In this document: positions 10,621 through 22,130 of the stretch, piece after piece | Numbering within the stretch: the stretch's first letter is position 1 | Layout of the letters: the number at the start of each line of letters is the position of its first letter | NCBI RefSeq assembly: GCF_052857255.1 | Contig: NC_135506.1 | Location: 78,104,324 to 78,168,323, forward strand | Direction of reading: 5' to 3' | DNA length: 64,000 nucleotides | DNA from: Amblyomma americanum | Taxonomy: Eukaryota; Arthropoda; Arachnida; Ixodida; Ixodidae | Translations under genes and position numbers: made by a program | The notes under the pieces: model-generated | The model's database searches: none | Told to the model about the DNA's origin: nothing | What the model saw: only the letters and a program-made list of their open reading frames with translations

Positions 10621-12080
10621 CTCTTCTTCTTCTTCTTCTTCTCCTCAAGTAATATGGCACATACCCACGTGGGGGGGATTGGCCAAGGTTTAGAGTAGAA
10701 CTTCAATGAAGCATTTGCGCGGGAAGGAAACGTCAGAAGACTGAATCAAGATAAAAAAAATTGGAAAAATAAAATGAATTCAAGAGGTATGAGTCATCCG
10801 GAATAGAATCAATCTAGCCTTTTTTGGACATGCGAAAGAATTTTGTATATAGCAGCACTTGGGAGTGATGCCGGCGTAGCCGCCGAAACATGTGATTCAG
10901 TAGGCAGAGATTGGCCAACAACAAGTTGAGATAGAGCCTCGGTGAAACTGCCCAGCATTCGCTCGACCACCACAGAAAGAGCCTGTTCTACTGAGGACAC
11001 TATTGAAGTAGTCAAACTTGACGGTATATCAGCAACAGAGCTTCGCGCACGGCTGGCATATGTAGTATCCCTCCGATCCAGAAGTGCATAAGCATCTGCT
11101 CTCGAACATCGTTTCGCTTGAATGATATCGAGCAGGCTTTGTTCGTCGGCTCGTTTCGAGCAGTTGACATCATCAGCTGAGTAGTTGCCCTTGCATAGGC
11201 AGCACTGGGGCTGATCAGAGGCGCAGCTGTTATCTGAATGCCCTTCTCCACAAACATGGCAGCGGGTCGCCGACTTACACGCTTTACCACTGTGACCGAA
11301 ACGCCAACAGTTGTTGCACTGAAGAGGACGGGGCTGTAGAGGGTCCACACGATACACTATCGGCCAAACCTTGAGTTCAGAAGGACAGGAGGAACCAGCA
11401 AACGTAGTGATAACTGACTCTGTCGCAACACGCACACCATTGAATTCCCTACTGCACCGGTAGACAGAAAGAACCCCCACACCTGCATCCTGAAACTCCT
11501 CCAGTATATCCTGCGGGGAAGATGCTGGGTCCACGCCACGAATAATACCTTTGGAACATGCGAGCTGTACCGGGATGAAGGCTTTAACTGCTAATGACTG
11601 AAAAATTTTGCACTGGAGCAGGTCTGTGGCAAAATCAATGTCAGCGGACCTGCAAACAATGCCTCTCCGGCCGAACGGTCGCACCTCAGGGATCTGGAGG
11701 TAGTGGGTAGTGAGAGATCTTAGCTCCTGCTGAAGGACCTTGGAGCTTTTCATCTTGATCGTTCCCTCACCGATCGGCACGAGAGCCACAGGGATGATGT
11801 CAATTCCATTTTTACGAAAATTTTCTAGCGGCAAGCTTTGGGTGGGCAAGCTGGCAAACCAGGTTGCCGACCCTCCACCCGGGGAGGTCAGCGACATACC
11901 CGAGCCAAACGCACCCTCAAATGCACATTAACCTAGCCTACAGGCCTAACCTGAGACCTGGCCAAATCCCCCACGCAGAACGGCCTCACCAGAGATGACC
12001 ACGTAGGCACAACCAGGACACCACAGTTGAGCTCGAAGCCAAGCACCAGCAAGAACACGTCAGCACCGTCTAACATCCGG
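10621..12080 (-). mobile_element. I-clade-like LINE copy A, internally deleted
   Basis: On the minus strand it has the element's 5' end (12080), 5' UTR, most of ORF1, then a jump straight into the 3' UTR and a (GAA)n tail at about 10622-10645. The jump joins ORF1 to the sequence just after the ORF2 stop, removing about 3.9 kb present in copy B, with a shared GCTA at the junction. Its 5' part shows no mismatch to copy B in the stretches compared, while its 3' UTR differs from those of B and C at several sites. It lies head to tail after copy B. Confidence 0.9.
10809..11897 (-). CDS. LINE ORF1 (gag-like zinc-knuckle protein), C-terminally truncated
   Basis: A 362-codon frame. It matches ORF1 of copy B (15944-17245) up to position 348, then ends in 14 codons read from the 3' UTR across the deletion junction (YKILSHVQKRLD). 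It keeps the nucleic-acid-binding region with three knuckles: CNNCWRFGHSGKAC, CHVCGEGHSDNSC and a CCLC-type third. In the I/Jockey group ORF1 coats the RNA during retrotransposition. This version lacks the last roughly 85 residues of the B protein, and no ORF2 follows, so it could at best act in trans. Confidence 0.8.
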   Translation of the reverse strand: MSLTSPGGGSATWFASLPTQSLPLENFRKNGIDIIPVALVPIGEGTIKMKSSKVLQQELRSLTTHYLQIPEVRPFGRRGIVCRSADIDFATDLLQCKIFQSLAVKAFIPVQLACSKGIIRGVDPASSPQDILEEFQDAGVGVLSVYRCSREFNGVRVATESVITTFAGSSCPSELKVWPIVYRVDPLQPRPLQCNNCWRFGHSGKACKSATRCHVCGEGHSDNSCASDQPQCCLCKGNYSADDVNCSKRADEQSLLDIIQAKRCSRADAYALLDRRDTTYASRARSSVADIPSSLTTSIVSSVEQALSVVVERMLGSFTEALSQLVVGQSLPTESHVSAATPASLPSAAIYKILSHVQKRLD

Positions 12081-12309
12081 CTCTTCTTCTTCTTCTCCTC
12101 AAGTGATATGGCACATATCCACGTGGGGGGGATTGGCCAAGGTATAGAGTAGAATGGCAATGAAGCATTTGCGCGGGGAAGGAAACGTCAGAAGACTGAA
12201 TCAAGATAAAAAAAAATTGGGAAAAATAATATGAATTCAAGAGGTATGAGTCATCCGGATTAGAATCAATCTAGCCTTTTTTGGACATGCGAAAGAATTT
12301 TGTATATAG

Positions 12310-15300
12310 CTAACAAGATAATCGATTAGTTGCACTTATGTAATCGTGAAGGTAGCCGCATACACTGCTTAACGGGAATTCCTTGGCGCTCGCACCGAAC
12401 GATAGAAGAACTGTAAGAGACAGAGGCAGTCCTAGTCTCGAAAGAGGAACCTCCAGATATTGCTTTCTCTGAACCGCGAACCGCCGGCAAGAGAGGAGAA
12501 AATGATCGATTGATTCAACTTGCCCACATGATACACAAAGGTTTGTCGCAGCGAACCCGCACCTGCATAAGTACAAGTTTAAGTGAGGGATTCTACATCG
12601 CAGGAGCGTCATGGACACTTCAAAAAGCCTTGACTTACACCACCGGATATTCCATGGGTACTTTAGGTGTTGAAAGTCCACGGTATTGAGCAACTGATCA
12701 CTCAAAGTGGCTGAAATATGTTGGAACCGCTGGAAACGTGAAGCTGCTAACAAAATGAGGTGAGGGACGGGATATATTACAGGTGCGCTGAGAGCTGACC
12801 TTGCGAATAAATCAGCCACCTCGTTAAAATAGACGCCTGAATGCCCAGGTACCCAGACCAAACGGATCTCGCGCACTGTGCTCGGAACAAAAAACCTAAG
12901 TGAACGAGTCAAGAAAGATTTTTTCGAATTTTGGAGAGAGACAATAACTGAAAGGCAGTCTGTAAGAATAAGAACCCGTGCGACATGTCTGGGAATTTTG
13001 AGAAGAGCCAAACCAATGGCCAAAAACTCTGCGAAGAATATAGGAGTATAATCAGGGATACGAACGGAGTAGCTCCAAGCTAGATGCTGCGAATATATGC
13101 AAATCGCCGCCTTCTCACAGCTGCCGGAGGCATCAGTGGAGAGAACAGTATGATGTGGAAAATTCTGTAGGTGTTCAGAAAGAAGACCATTTAGGGTATG
13201 TGCGGGCATATGCTTCGCATGGGACGGGAAAATAAAGTCGTAATAGAAGACGGGATCAGCCTGCGTGTCAGCAACTCTTTGCAAGGAGATCAGATCAACC
13301 TGAAGCGGAGCTAACAGATTCTGCGTGAACCTAACTTGCAGAAGCTGATAACGTGGCCAGTGATTAGTCAAAAAAGGTGTGGTTGGGATACAAAAATTGG
13401 AATACTGACGCCTGGGGCCGGGCCAAAAGACTTGAGGAAAGTACGCACTGTTAGAAGTTGGAAGCGGGAATAGAGGTTGGGGATACGGGCTTCCAGATAA
13501 AGGACAGCGTTGGAAGCTGATTTTGGGAGCCCGAGGCATAGCCGTAGGGCACGCCTTTACAGTAAGGCTAATGGCTACAGCTTGTAGTTCGCGCTACCAG
13601 AGAACAAGGGGCAGCCAAATTCCAGAATCGGTCTCATATAAGCCTTATAGAGCAACAGTAGCGTGTCACGACGCATGCCAAACTTTTTATTGCCAACTCG
13701 GGTCAAACGGCCCAGTGCACGTTCCCCTTTAATTACATTATTCTTAATATGGGGTCGCCAGTCCAAATTTTGGTCATAAGTAACACCTAGGTATTTAACC
13801 GACTCCACCTGCGGAATTAGAGTGGAGCGGTAGGCTAGCGAGATGTACATAGGAGCGTCGGGTAGAAATACCAGCACGCCACATTTCCTGACATTAAGTG
13901 ATAAATTGATTTGGTCCAACCAGACTTCAAGAGCATTCAGATATGCCTGCAAATACCCGTAGAGCACATTAATATCCCTTGCTGATGCGAAAAAAGCTAT
14001 ATCATCTGCGTATACATAAACTGTAACGTTAGGATGAATGGGGATGTCCCGAACTAATATGTTGAAAAGCAGCGGAGAAAGAACAGAGCCTTGCGGCACA
14101 CCTCTTGATTGACCATAGGTATTCGAAGAAAAAGATCCGTCTGTAGAGAAGAAAAATCTATCTTTTAGAAATCCACAAATCCAGGCGTAGAGGTAATGCG
14201 GTGGTTGTAGTTGAGCAAGATTGTTAATGAGGACTGTGTGCTCCACGCTGTCATAGCCCATCGCAACGTCAAGCGTCCGCAAGGCCGAAACTTCTCTCTG
14301 GCGCATTGAGAGTCGTATTCGTCTCTCGAGATCCACATGCGCGGACCATATGGAACAACCGCGACGAAAGCCAATTTGTGCGGGGCTGAGGCCGTTAATA
14401 TGATGAACATGCTTTGTGAGGCGACTGTGTACTACTCTTTCTCTTAGCTTTACTAAATTTGAGGTTAAAGCAATCGGCCGAATATTGTCTAATTGAAATC
14501 CATTGTCTGCATTTTTTAAAAGTAAAATTATTTTCGCAATTTTCCAACTGTGAGGAATCCAAGAGGTTTCCAATGAAGTATTTACAATATCTAGAAGGTG
14601 AGTGGCAAAGTCGTGCGCTAAAATATTTAACATGCCCACAGTAATCCCGTCAGATCCCGGAGCAGCAGAGTGCATCGAGGAAACAATTTGCAGGAGCTCC
14701 GACACGTCGACCTCAGGATAGTCTGAGCTGGGGGTGAGAGTGTGCAAAGGTTCTGCTTTCTGTACCTGGAAACGTAAGGCCAGCCCCTGCGCGATGCGTT
14801 CAAGGTTTTGCTTAGCCTTCTGCGGAGACATTACCATTGACCTTATGCGATTGGAGGCAGAAGAGCTGTTATTCTGCGCCATGAATCTATAGAGAGCCTT
14901 CTTATTCTGGGGTTTTGAGAGATACGTGTTTAAATTTTGATTATAATCCTCCTTTGCCTTTTTAACAGTTCTTTTGAAACATGCAGAGAACTTATAATTT
15001 ATCCAATTAGCTGGGCTCTGGTTATAGTAAAGGCTTTTCCAGGCTGCTTTTCTACGACGATAAGCTTTCTCACACTCCTCCGTCCACCAAGGAGACGGCT
15101 GTTTGGCAGGAGCAGTAGTGCACACCGAGAATACAGAGCTCTCAGCAGCATCTTGCAGAAAGGTAATTGTCCGCTGAGCTCTTTGTGCTCGACCTGAGCT
15201 AACTATGGAGGGGAGTGAGGCAGATATCAATTTTTTTTACATAATGTGGTTTACAAATTTCATGGTTGCACCACCTTTTCTGATAGGCGAGGATGTAATA

Positions 15301-15941
15301 GAAAAGGTTATTGGAAAGTGGTCACTAGATGTACCTGAGTCTTTAGTTGACCATGCAGATACGCCAACCCAACGAGATGCTAATGTTAAATCTATGATTG
15401 AACGGGAACCTCCTTGCATAAAGGTTACTGCTCCGGAATTACAGCAGCGCACTGCATTCATTGACATCCAGGACCACAGAAGCTGGCCGCAGGAGTCAGA
15501 GCGACTATCCCAGACACTGTGGTGCGAATGAAAATCTCCTGTGATGACTGTGCTGTTTGCGCCGCTCAGTAAGGTATCCAAACAGCCTGCCCCGTGAACA
15601 CCGATTGCGAAGTAGACGTTAGCAATAGTGACTTTGGCGCACTGTGGAAGGGAGATTTCAACCGCCAAGAACTCACAGTCAGGGCGCATAACTGTCTGCG
15701 AGATTGATGCCCGGTGACATATTTTCGTAGAGATCATAGTTATTAACCCACCACCCCTGCCATTAACGCGATCTACCCTGAAAACACGAAATTTTTTAAA
15801 TGTGAATGATTTAAGTGGAGAGAGCCACGTTTCTTGTAAAATCACAATATCTGGATTATGTTTATGAAGAAGTAAATAAAGATCCGGTAAAGAAGAAAGT
15901 ACGGAGCGACAATTCCACTGCATAACTTTTAGACCCGCCAT
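12310..15941 (-). pseudogene. LINE ORF2 of copy B: endonuclease, reverse transcriptase, RNase H
   Basis: The start ATG at 15939-15941 lies 2 bases after the ORF1 stop. The AP endonuclease domain (15237-15941) shows MQWNCRSV, LQETW, GDFHSHH, SIIDLT and SDHFPI; the usual GDFN Asn is His here. A TAA follows, but the frame continues unchanged into RT (13575-15230). RT shows the RRGCSIW region, LDVAMGYDSVEH (copy C has LDVAKAYDSVEH), SRGVPQGSVLSPLLFN and catalytic YADD at 14001-14012. After SANYKL there is a stop and frame changes to about 13440. RNase H (12310-13539) keeps its acidic residues: LSTDASG, FFAEFLAI, ILTDCLSV and NEVADLFAR. It ends with a CCHC-like tail (CRCGF, CVSCGQ, HFLLSCRRF). Disabled by one nonsense change and downstream frame damage. 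Confidence 0.9.
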
Positions 15942-15943
15942 GA

Positions 15944-17245
15944 TTATCGACTGGTTAAAGAGGCATCAGCAGCCTCCTTCAGCACATCAGTCTGGGGAAT
16001 TATTTTGGGGGGTCCTTTCTTTGCTTTGACTTGCGGAACAGCTGACTTCGAAGGTGAGGAAGAAGCTCGACGCTTCTGGGAAGTGGTGAGCATTTTAACG
16101 TCCATGCTACAAGTATCTACGTGAGTGACACTGTCAGGAGCGCTGTTGGCAGGCGGTACTTGGGGCACGGTAGGAGGCGACATGGAATGACTCTTACTAG
16201 CAGCACTTGGGAGTGATGCCGGCGTAGCCGCCGAAACATGTGATTCAGTAGGCAGAGATTGGCCAACAACAAGTTGAGATAGAGCCTCGGTGAAACTGCC
16301 CAGCATTCGCTCGACCACCACAGAAAGAGCCTGTTCTACTGAGGACACTATTGAAGTAGTCAAACTTGACGGTATATCAGCAACAGAGCTTCGCGCACGG
16401 CTGGCATATGTAGTATCCCTCCGATCCAGAAGTGCATAAGCATCTGCTCTCGAACATCGTTTCGCTTGAATGATATCGAGCAGGCTTTGTTCGTCGGCTC
16501 GTTTCGAGCAGTTGACATCATCAGCTGAGTAGTTGCCCTTGCATAGGCAGCACTGGGGCTGATCAGAGGCGCAGCTGTTATCTGAATGCCCTTCTCCACA
16601 AACATGGCAGCGGGTCGCCGACTTACACGCTTTACCACTGTGACCGAAACGCCAACAGTTGTTGCACTGAAGAGGACGGGGCTGTAGAGGGTCCACACGA
16701 TACACTATCGGCCAAACCTTGAGTTCAGAAGGACAGGAGGAACCAGCAAACGTAGTGATAACTGACTCTGTCGCAACACGCACACCATTGAATTCCCTAC
16801 TGCACCGGTAGACAGAAAGAACCCCCACACCTGCATCCTGAAACTCCTCCAGTATATCCTGCGGGGAAGATGCTGGGTCCACGCCACGAATAATACCTTT
16901 GGAACATGCGAGCTGTACCGGGATGAAGGCTTTAACTGCTAATGACTGAAAAATTTTGCACTGGAGCAGGTCTGTGGCAAAATCAATGTCAGCGGACCTG
17001 CAAACAATGCCTCTCCGGCCGAACGGTCGCACCTCAGGGATCTGGAGGTAGTGGGTAGTGAGAGATCTTAGCTCCTGCTGAAGGACCTTGGAGCTTTTCA
17101 TCTTGATCGTTCCCTCACCGATCGGCACGAGAGCCACAGGGATGATGTCAATTCCATTTTTACGAAAATTTTCTAGCGGCAAGCTTTGGGTGGGCAAGCT
17201 GGCAAACCAGGTTGCCGACCCTCCACCCGGGGAGGTCAGCGACAT
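15944..17245 (-). CDS. LINE ORF1 of copy B (zinc-knuckle nucleic-acid-binding protein)
   Basis: A 433-codon frame, intact from MSLTSPGGGSATWF to TSR-stop. The central region has an RNA-recognition-like fold pattern. It is followed by three cysteine knuckles (CNNCWRFGHSGKAC, CHVCGEGHSDNSC, then CCLC and a final Cys) at roughly residues 215-265. The C-terminal part is low-complexity and Ser/Pro/Lys-rich with basic runs (SQKRRASSSPS, VKAKKGPPK). The length fits ORF1 of I-type LINEs. It is the only intact full-length LINE frame in the window. ORF2 starts 2 bases after its stop, an arrangement that suggests coupled or reinitiated translation. Confidence 0.9.
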   Translation of the reverse strand: MSLTSPGGGSATWFASLPTQSLPLENFRKNGIDIIPVALVPIGEGTIKMKSSKVLQQELRSLTTHYLQIPEVRPFGRRGIVCRSADIDFATDLLQCKIFQSLAVKAFIPVQLACSKGIIRGVDPASSPQDILEEFQDAGVGVLSVYRCSREFNGVRVATESVITTFAGSSCPSELKVWPIVYRVDPLQPRPLQCNNCWRFGHSGKACKSATRCHVCGEGHSDNSCASDQPQCCLCKGNYSADDVNCSKRADEQSLLDIIQAKRCSRADAYALLDRRDTTYASRARSSVADIPSSLTTSIVSSVEQALSVVVERMLGSFTEALSQLVVGQSLPTESHVSAATPASLPSAASKSHSMSPPTVPQVPPANSAPDSVTHVDTCSMDVKMLTTSQKRRASSSPSKSAVPQVKAKKGPPKIIPQTDVLKEAADASLTSR

Positions 17246-17428
17246 ACCCGAGCCAAACGCACCCTCAAATGCACATTAACCTAGCCTACAGGCCTAACCT
17301 GAGACCTGGCCAAATCCCCCACGCAGAACGGCCTCACCAGAGATGACCACGTAGGCACAACCAGGACACCACAGTTGAGCTCGAAGCCAAGCACCAGCAA
17401 GAACACGTCAGCACCGTCTAACATCCGG

Positions 17429-20400
17429 CTCTTCTTCTTCTTCTCCTCAAGTGATATGGCACATATCCACGTGGGGGGGATTGGCCAAGGTATAGAGTAG
17501 AATGGCAATGAAGCATTTGCGCGGGGAAGGAAACGTCAGAAGACTGAATCAAGATAAAAAAAAAATTGGGAAAAATAATATGAATTCAAGAGGTATGAGT
17601 CATCCGGATTAGAATCAATCTAGCCTTTTTTGGACATGCGAAAGAATTTTGTATATAGCTAACAAGATAATCGATTAGTTGCACTTATGTAATCGTGAAG
17701 GTAGCCGCATACACTGCTTAACGGGAATCCCTTGGCACTCGCACCGAACGATAGAAGGACTGTAAGAGACAGAGGCAGTCCTAGTCTCAAAAGAGGAACC
17801 TCCAGATATTGCTTTCTCTGAACCGCGAACCGCCGGCAAGAGAGGAGAAAATGATCGATTGATTCAACTTGCCCACATGATACACAAAGGCTTGTCGCAG
17901 CGAACCCGCACCTGCATAAGTACAAGTTTAAGTGAGGGATTCTACATAGCAGGAGCGTCATGGACACTTCACAAAGCCTTGACTTACATCACCGGATATT
18001 CCATGGGTACTTTAGGTGTTGAAAGTCCACGGTATTGAGCAACGAATCACTCAAAGTGGCTGAAATATGTTGGAACCGCTGGAAACGTGAAGCTGCTAAC
18101 AGAATGAGGTGAGGGACGGGATATATTACAGGTGCGCTGAGAGCTGACCTTGCGAATAAATCAGCCACCTCGTTAAAATAGACGCCTGAATGCCCAGGTA
18201 CCCAGACCAAACGGATCTCGCGCACTGTGCTCGGAACAAAAAACCTAAGTGAACGAGTCAAGAAAGATTTTTCCGAATTTTGGAGAGAGACAATAACTGA
18301 AAGGCAGTCTGTAAGAATAAGAACCCGTGCGACATGTCTGGGAATTTTGAGAAGAGCCAAACCAATGGCCAAAAACTCTGCGAAGAATATAGGAGTATAA
18401 TCAGGGATACGAACGGAGTAGCTCCAAGCTAGATGCTGCGAATATATGCCAATCGCCGCCTTCTCACAGCTGCCGGAGGCATCAGTGGAGAGAACAGTAT
18501 GATGTGGAAAATTCTGTAGGTGTTCAGAAAGAAGACCATTTAGGGTATGTGCGGGCATATGCTAAGCATGGGACGGGAAAATAAAGTCGTAATAGAAGAC
18601 GGGATCAGCCTGCGTGTCAGCAACTCGTTGCAAGGACATCAGATCAACCTGAAGCGGAGCTAACAGATTCTGCGTGAACCTAACTTGCGGAAGCTGATAA
18701 CGTGCCCAGTGATTAGTCAAAAAAAGGTGTGGTTGGGATACAAAAATTGGAATACTAACGCCTGGGGCCGGGTCAAAAGACTTGAGGAAAGTACGCACTG
18801 TTAGAAGTTGGAAGCGGGAAGAGAGGTTGGGGATACGGGCTTCCAGATAAAGGACAGCGTTGGAAGCTGATTTTGGGAGCCCGAGGCATAGCCGTAGGGC
18901 ACGTCTTTCCAGTAAGGCTAATGGCTGCAGCTTGTAGTTCGCGCTACCAGAGAACAAGGGGCAAGCAAATTCCAGAATCGGTCTCATATAAGCCTTATAG
19001 AGCAACAGTAACGTGTCACGACGCATGCCAAACTTTTTATTGCCAACTCGGGTCAAACGGCCCAGTGCACGTTCCCCTTTAATAACATTATTCTTAATAT
19101 GGCGTCGCCAGTCCAAATTTTGGTCATAAGTAACACCTAGGTATTTAACCGACTCCACCTGCGGAATTGGAGTGGAGCGGTAGGCTAGCCAGATGTACAT
19201 AGGAGCGTCGGGTGGAAATACCAGCACGCCACATTTGCTGACATTAAGTGATAAATTGATTTGGTCCAACCAGACTTCAAGACCATTCAGATATGCCTGC
19301 AAATACCCGTAGAGCACATGAATATCCTTTGCTGATGCGAAAAAAGCTATATCATCTGCGTATACATAAACTGTAACGTTAGGATGAATGGGGATGTCCC
19401 GAACTAATATTTTGAAAAGCAGCGGAGAAAGAACAGAGCCTTGCGGCACACCTCTTGATTGACCATAGGTATTAGAACAAAAAGATCCGTCTGTACAGAA
19501 GAAAAATCTATCTTTTAGAAATTCACAAATCCAGGCGTAAAGGTAATGCGGTGGTTGTAGTTGAGCAAGCTTGTTAATGAGGACTGTGTGCTCCACGCTG
19601 TCATAGGCCTTCGCAACGTCAAGCGTCACCAAGGCCGAAACTTCTCTCTGGCGCATTGAGAGTCGTATTCGGATCTCGAGATCCACATGCGCGGACCATA
19701 TAGAACAACCGCGACGAAAGCCAATCTGTGCGGGGCTGAGGCCGTTAATATGATAAACATGCTTTGTGAGGCGACTGTGTACTACTCTTTCTTTTAGCGT
19801 TAGTAAATTTCACGTTAAAGCAATCGGCCGAATATTGTATAATTAAAATCCATTGTCTGCATTTTTTAAAAGTAAAATTATTTTCGCCGTTTTCCAACTG
19901 TGAGGAGTCCAAGAGGTTTCCAATGAAGCATTTACAATATCTAGAAGGTGAGTTGGAAAGTCGTGCGCTAACATCTTTAACATGCCCACAGTAATCCCGT
20001 CAGATCCCGGAGCAGCAGAGTGCATCGAGGAAACAATTTGCAGGAGCTCCGACACGTCGACCTCAGGATAGTCCGAGCTGCGGGTGAGAGTGTGCAAAGG
20101 TTCTGCTTTCTGTACCTGGAAACGTAAGGCCAGCCCCTGCGCGATGCGTTCAAGGTTTTTATTAGCCTCCTGCGGAGACATTACCATTGACCTTATGCGA
20201 TTGGAGGCCGAAAAGCTGTTATTCTGCGCCATGAATCTATAGAGAGCCTTCTTATTCTGGGGTTTTGAGAGTTACGTGTTTAAACTTTGATTATAATCCT
20301 CCTTTGCCTTTTTAACAGTTCTTTTGAAACATGCAGAGAAGAATTTATAATTTATCCAATTAGCTGGGCTCTGATTATAGGAAAGGCTTTTCCAGGCTGC

Positions 20401-20528
20401 TTTTCTACGACGATAAGCTTTCTCACACTCCTCCGTCCACCAAGGAGACGGCTGTTTGGCAGGAGCAGTAGTGCACACCGAGAATACAGAGCTCTCAGCA
20501 GCATCTTGCAGAAAGTTAATTGTCCGGC
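17429..20528 (-). mobile_element. I-clade-like LINE copy C, 5'-truncated
   Basis: It contains the 3' two-thirds of ORF2, the 3' UTR and a (GAA)n tail (about 17430-17445) that joins directly to the 5' end of copy B. Similarity to copy B stops at about 20528, in the linker between endonuclease and RT, where unrelated sequence begins. ORF2 differs from copy B at scattered sites, so B and C are separate copies rather than a fresh duplicate over this part. The last few dozen bases of ORF2, the 3' UTR and the junction match B almost perfectly (one A-run differs in length). Confidence 0.9.
17659..20528 (-). pseudogene. LINE ORF2 fragment of copy C (RT and RNase H)
   Basis: The RT core is better preserved than in copy B: LDVAKAYDSVEH, SRGVPQGSVLSPLLF and YADD at 19351-19362 are all present. 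The RNase H acidic positions (LSTDASG, FFAEFLAI, ILTDCLSV, NEVADLFAR) are kept. Disabling changes include a stop where copy B reads SHAKHMPAH (about 18560), a TGA where B reads NIRWCKS (about 17985), and several frame breaks between 19690 and 20280. There is no endonuclease because of the 5' truncation. It complements copy B: the two copies carry their damage at different places. Confidence 0.88.
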
Positions 20529-21210
20529 TCCTCGACAGCTCTTCGTCTTCTTTCCGCGAGCCTAAGACCGCGGGTCATCATTCTGATTCCTTTTCTTCCT
20601 TTTCTCTCTTCATCTTCTCCCCCGAGCCCTCAGAAGCCAACGGCAATTCCAACGGCAGATATTTCGCAATAATGAGCATTCTAACGCTGACGCATTAAAC
20701 AACTTCAAAATTTGCATTAGTTCTTTAAATATTTGATACCAACGCGCAAATGTAGAACAACGGACGGCTAACTAGGACTCAACTTTTCAGCCGACTTTAC
20801 AGGTCACTAACTGGGCTCCGCAAAGTTATAGTTGCCTTAGAGTGAACTTGATAATCTTGCACGAGTGTATTAGCGATCGGATAGACACTTTCAAAAATGA
20901 ATCGAAGTGCGCAGCCATAATAGAGTCTGGGCTGTGCTTGTAGGACAGTAAAGTGGTCGCGATTCTTCTACGGCTTCATCAGCAAAAAGATTAACCATTA
21001 TTCAGATGGCCATAAAAAGGTCTATATTAAAATGAGAGACGTAATATGTCATTTGCCAGAAAAAGAAAGAGCTATTAAATGCAATGTTTCGTTTCGGTGC
21101 TGTACTATGACAGGGATTGGTATTAAATATTTTGCCACTTCTTTATAATATATGTTACTGTTTTACTTACCGTGTATGAACATCACTAATTTCTTTTCTT
21201 CGCTTCCTTC
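20529..21210. other. Spacer right of the LINE array
   Basis: CT-rich for the first 120 bases, then AT-rich. No gene, SINE or target-site duplication matching the left end of the array was seen. Confidence 0.4.
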
Positions 21211-21213
21211 TAG

Positions 21214-21332
21214 CCGCCCTTAACCATCTGAACGCCTTTTCGGGAAATATACTTTTCTGGCAAGACCTGGGCCGACCCAGACAAACGGATTGCACTTATC
21301 GTTTGAAATCACGCAGTTTTTTCTTGTCTTGA
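21214..21332 (+). CDS. Possible terminal exon, unidentified
   Basis: A strong 3' splice site (pyrimidine-rich, ending CCTTCTAG at 21213) is followed by a 38-codon frame: ALNHLNAFSGNILFW, LGRPRQTDCTYRLK, stop at 21330-21332. An AATAAA lies 44 bases later at 21376-21381. The arrangement fits a last coding exon plus short 3' UTR. I do not recognise the family and see no matching upstream exon, so this is tentative. Confidence 0.25.
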
Positions 21333-22130
21333 GCACGGCTGACGCACATTACTCTTCACATCAATTAGTCTCTTTAATAAAGTTGTGATCTAATCCGTGC
21401 TGCGCCTGGTTTACTCCACTGCAGAAATGCACGAGTGCTGGCTCGTGCTTTGCTGCCGCGCATATACAACTGCATGCACCCGATTGATCGCGGTCCTCCT
21501 TCGTGACGTCACCAAGAACGACATGTATGCTTCAATTCGACCACAACACGTGTGCTTCCGCTCGGCCATTCTACAGTGGGTGCGTGTACAACAGCTGCAT
21601 ACAGCAGCTGTGCCAAAAAAAAATCTAGTTGGTATCCCAGGCTTAAAACTGAGAAAGCAGCTTAACGGGGTCCATGCGACCATTACCCTAACTTTTGTCC
21701 TTTAAGGGGCGTAAATTATTGATGCGGTAATAAAGACACAGACGATGCATTTCGCAACGCTCACGGCACGGGTAATCGTAAAGTGGCTCATTACCCGTGT
21801 CCCGGGGTGCTCAAGCAACAATCAAACATTGCGTTACTGCAGTCAGACGCGCAAACTGTACTGTGCACCTTGGTTACTATTAAAGAGAAACAATCCCCCG
21901 CCGTGGGTATGTGCCATCACTTTAGAGGCAACAACATCAAAAACTTCGTAGCTGATTCTTTGCTGGTTGACAGTTTGAGAGTGCCACCCATTGCTGTCGC
22001 CATCGACGGCCTGCGAGCACGGTCGCTGTGTGCGCCGGGCACGAGACGAGAAGACTGAATGCCTCTTGGTAGCTGTTCCGCCGTGTTGCTCTTCTTTGTA
22101 AAGGCCGTAGCCATCAGACAGTGAGCTCAA

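Larger units (their letters stand above)
12081..17428 (-). mobile_element. I-clade-like LINE copy B, near full length (about 5.35 kb)
   Basis: Minus-strand order: 5' UTR (17428-17246), ORF1 (17245-15944), ORF2 with endonuclease, reverse transcriptase and RNase H (15941-12310), 3' UTR, then a (GAA)n tail at about 12082-12096. Its tail abuts the 5' end of copy A, and its own 5' end abuts the (GAA)n tail of copy C, by the same sequence at both joints. ORF2 is broken in at least two places, so the copy is not autonomous. Inferred clade: I-like, from the RNase H domain after RT and the three-knuckle ORF1. Confidence 0.9.

Noticed and set aside
10836..10860. Splicing as the cause of the internal deletion in LINE copy A
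   Set aside because: A GTAAGA donor lies at the break, but no placement of the junction within the shared GCTA gives a GT-AG intron, so microhomology deletion fits better.
12081..17428. Copy B as an active autonomous LINE
   Set aside because: ORF2 has a stop after the endonuclease and frame damage after RT.
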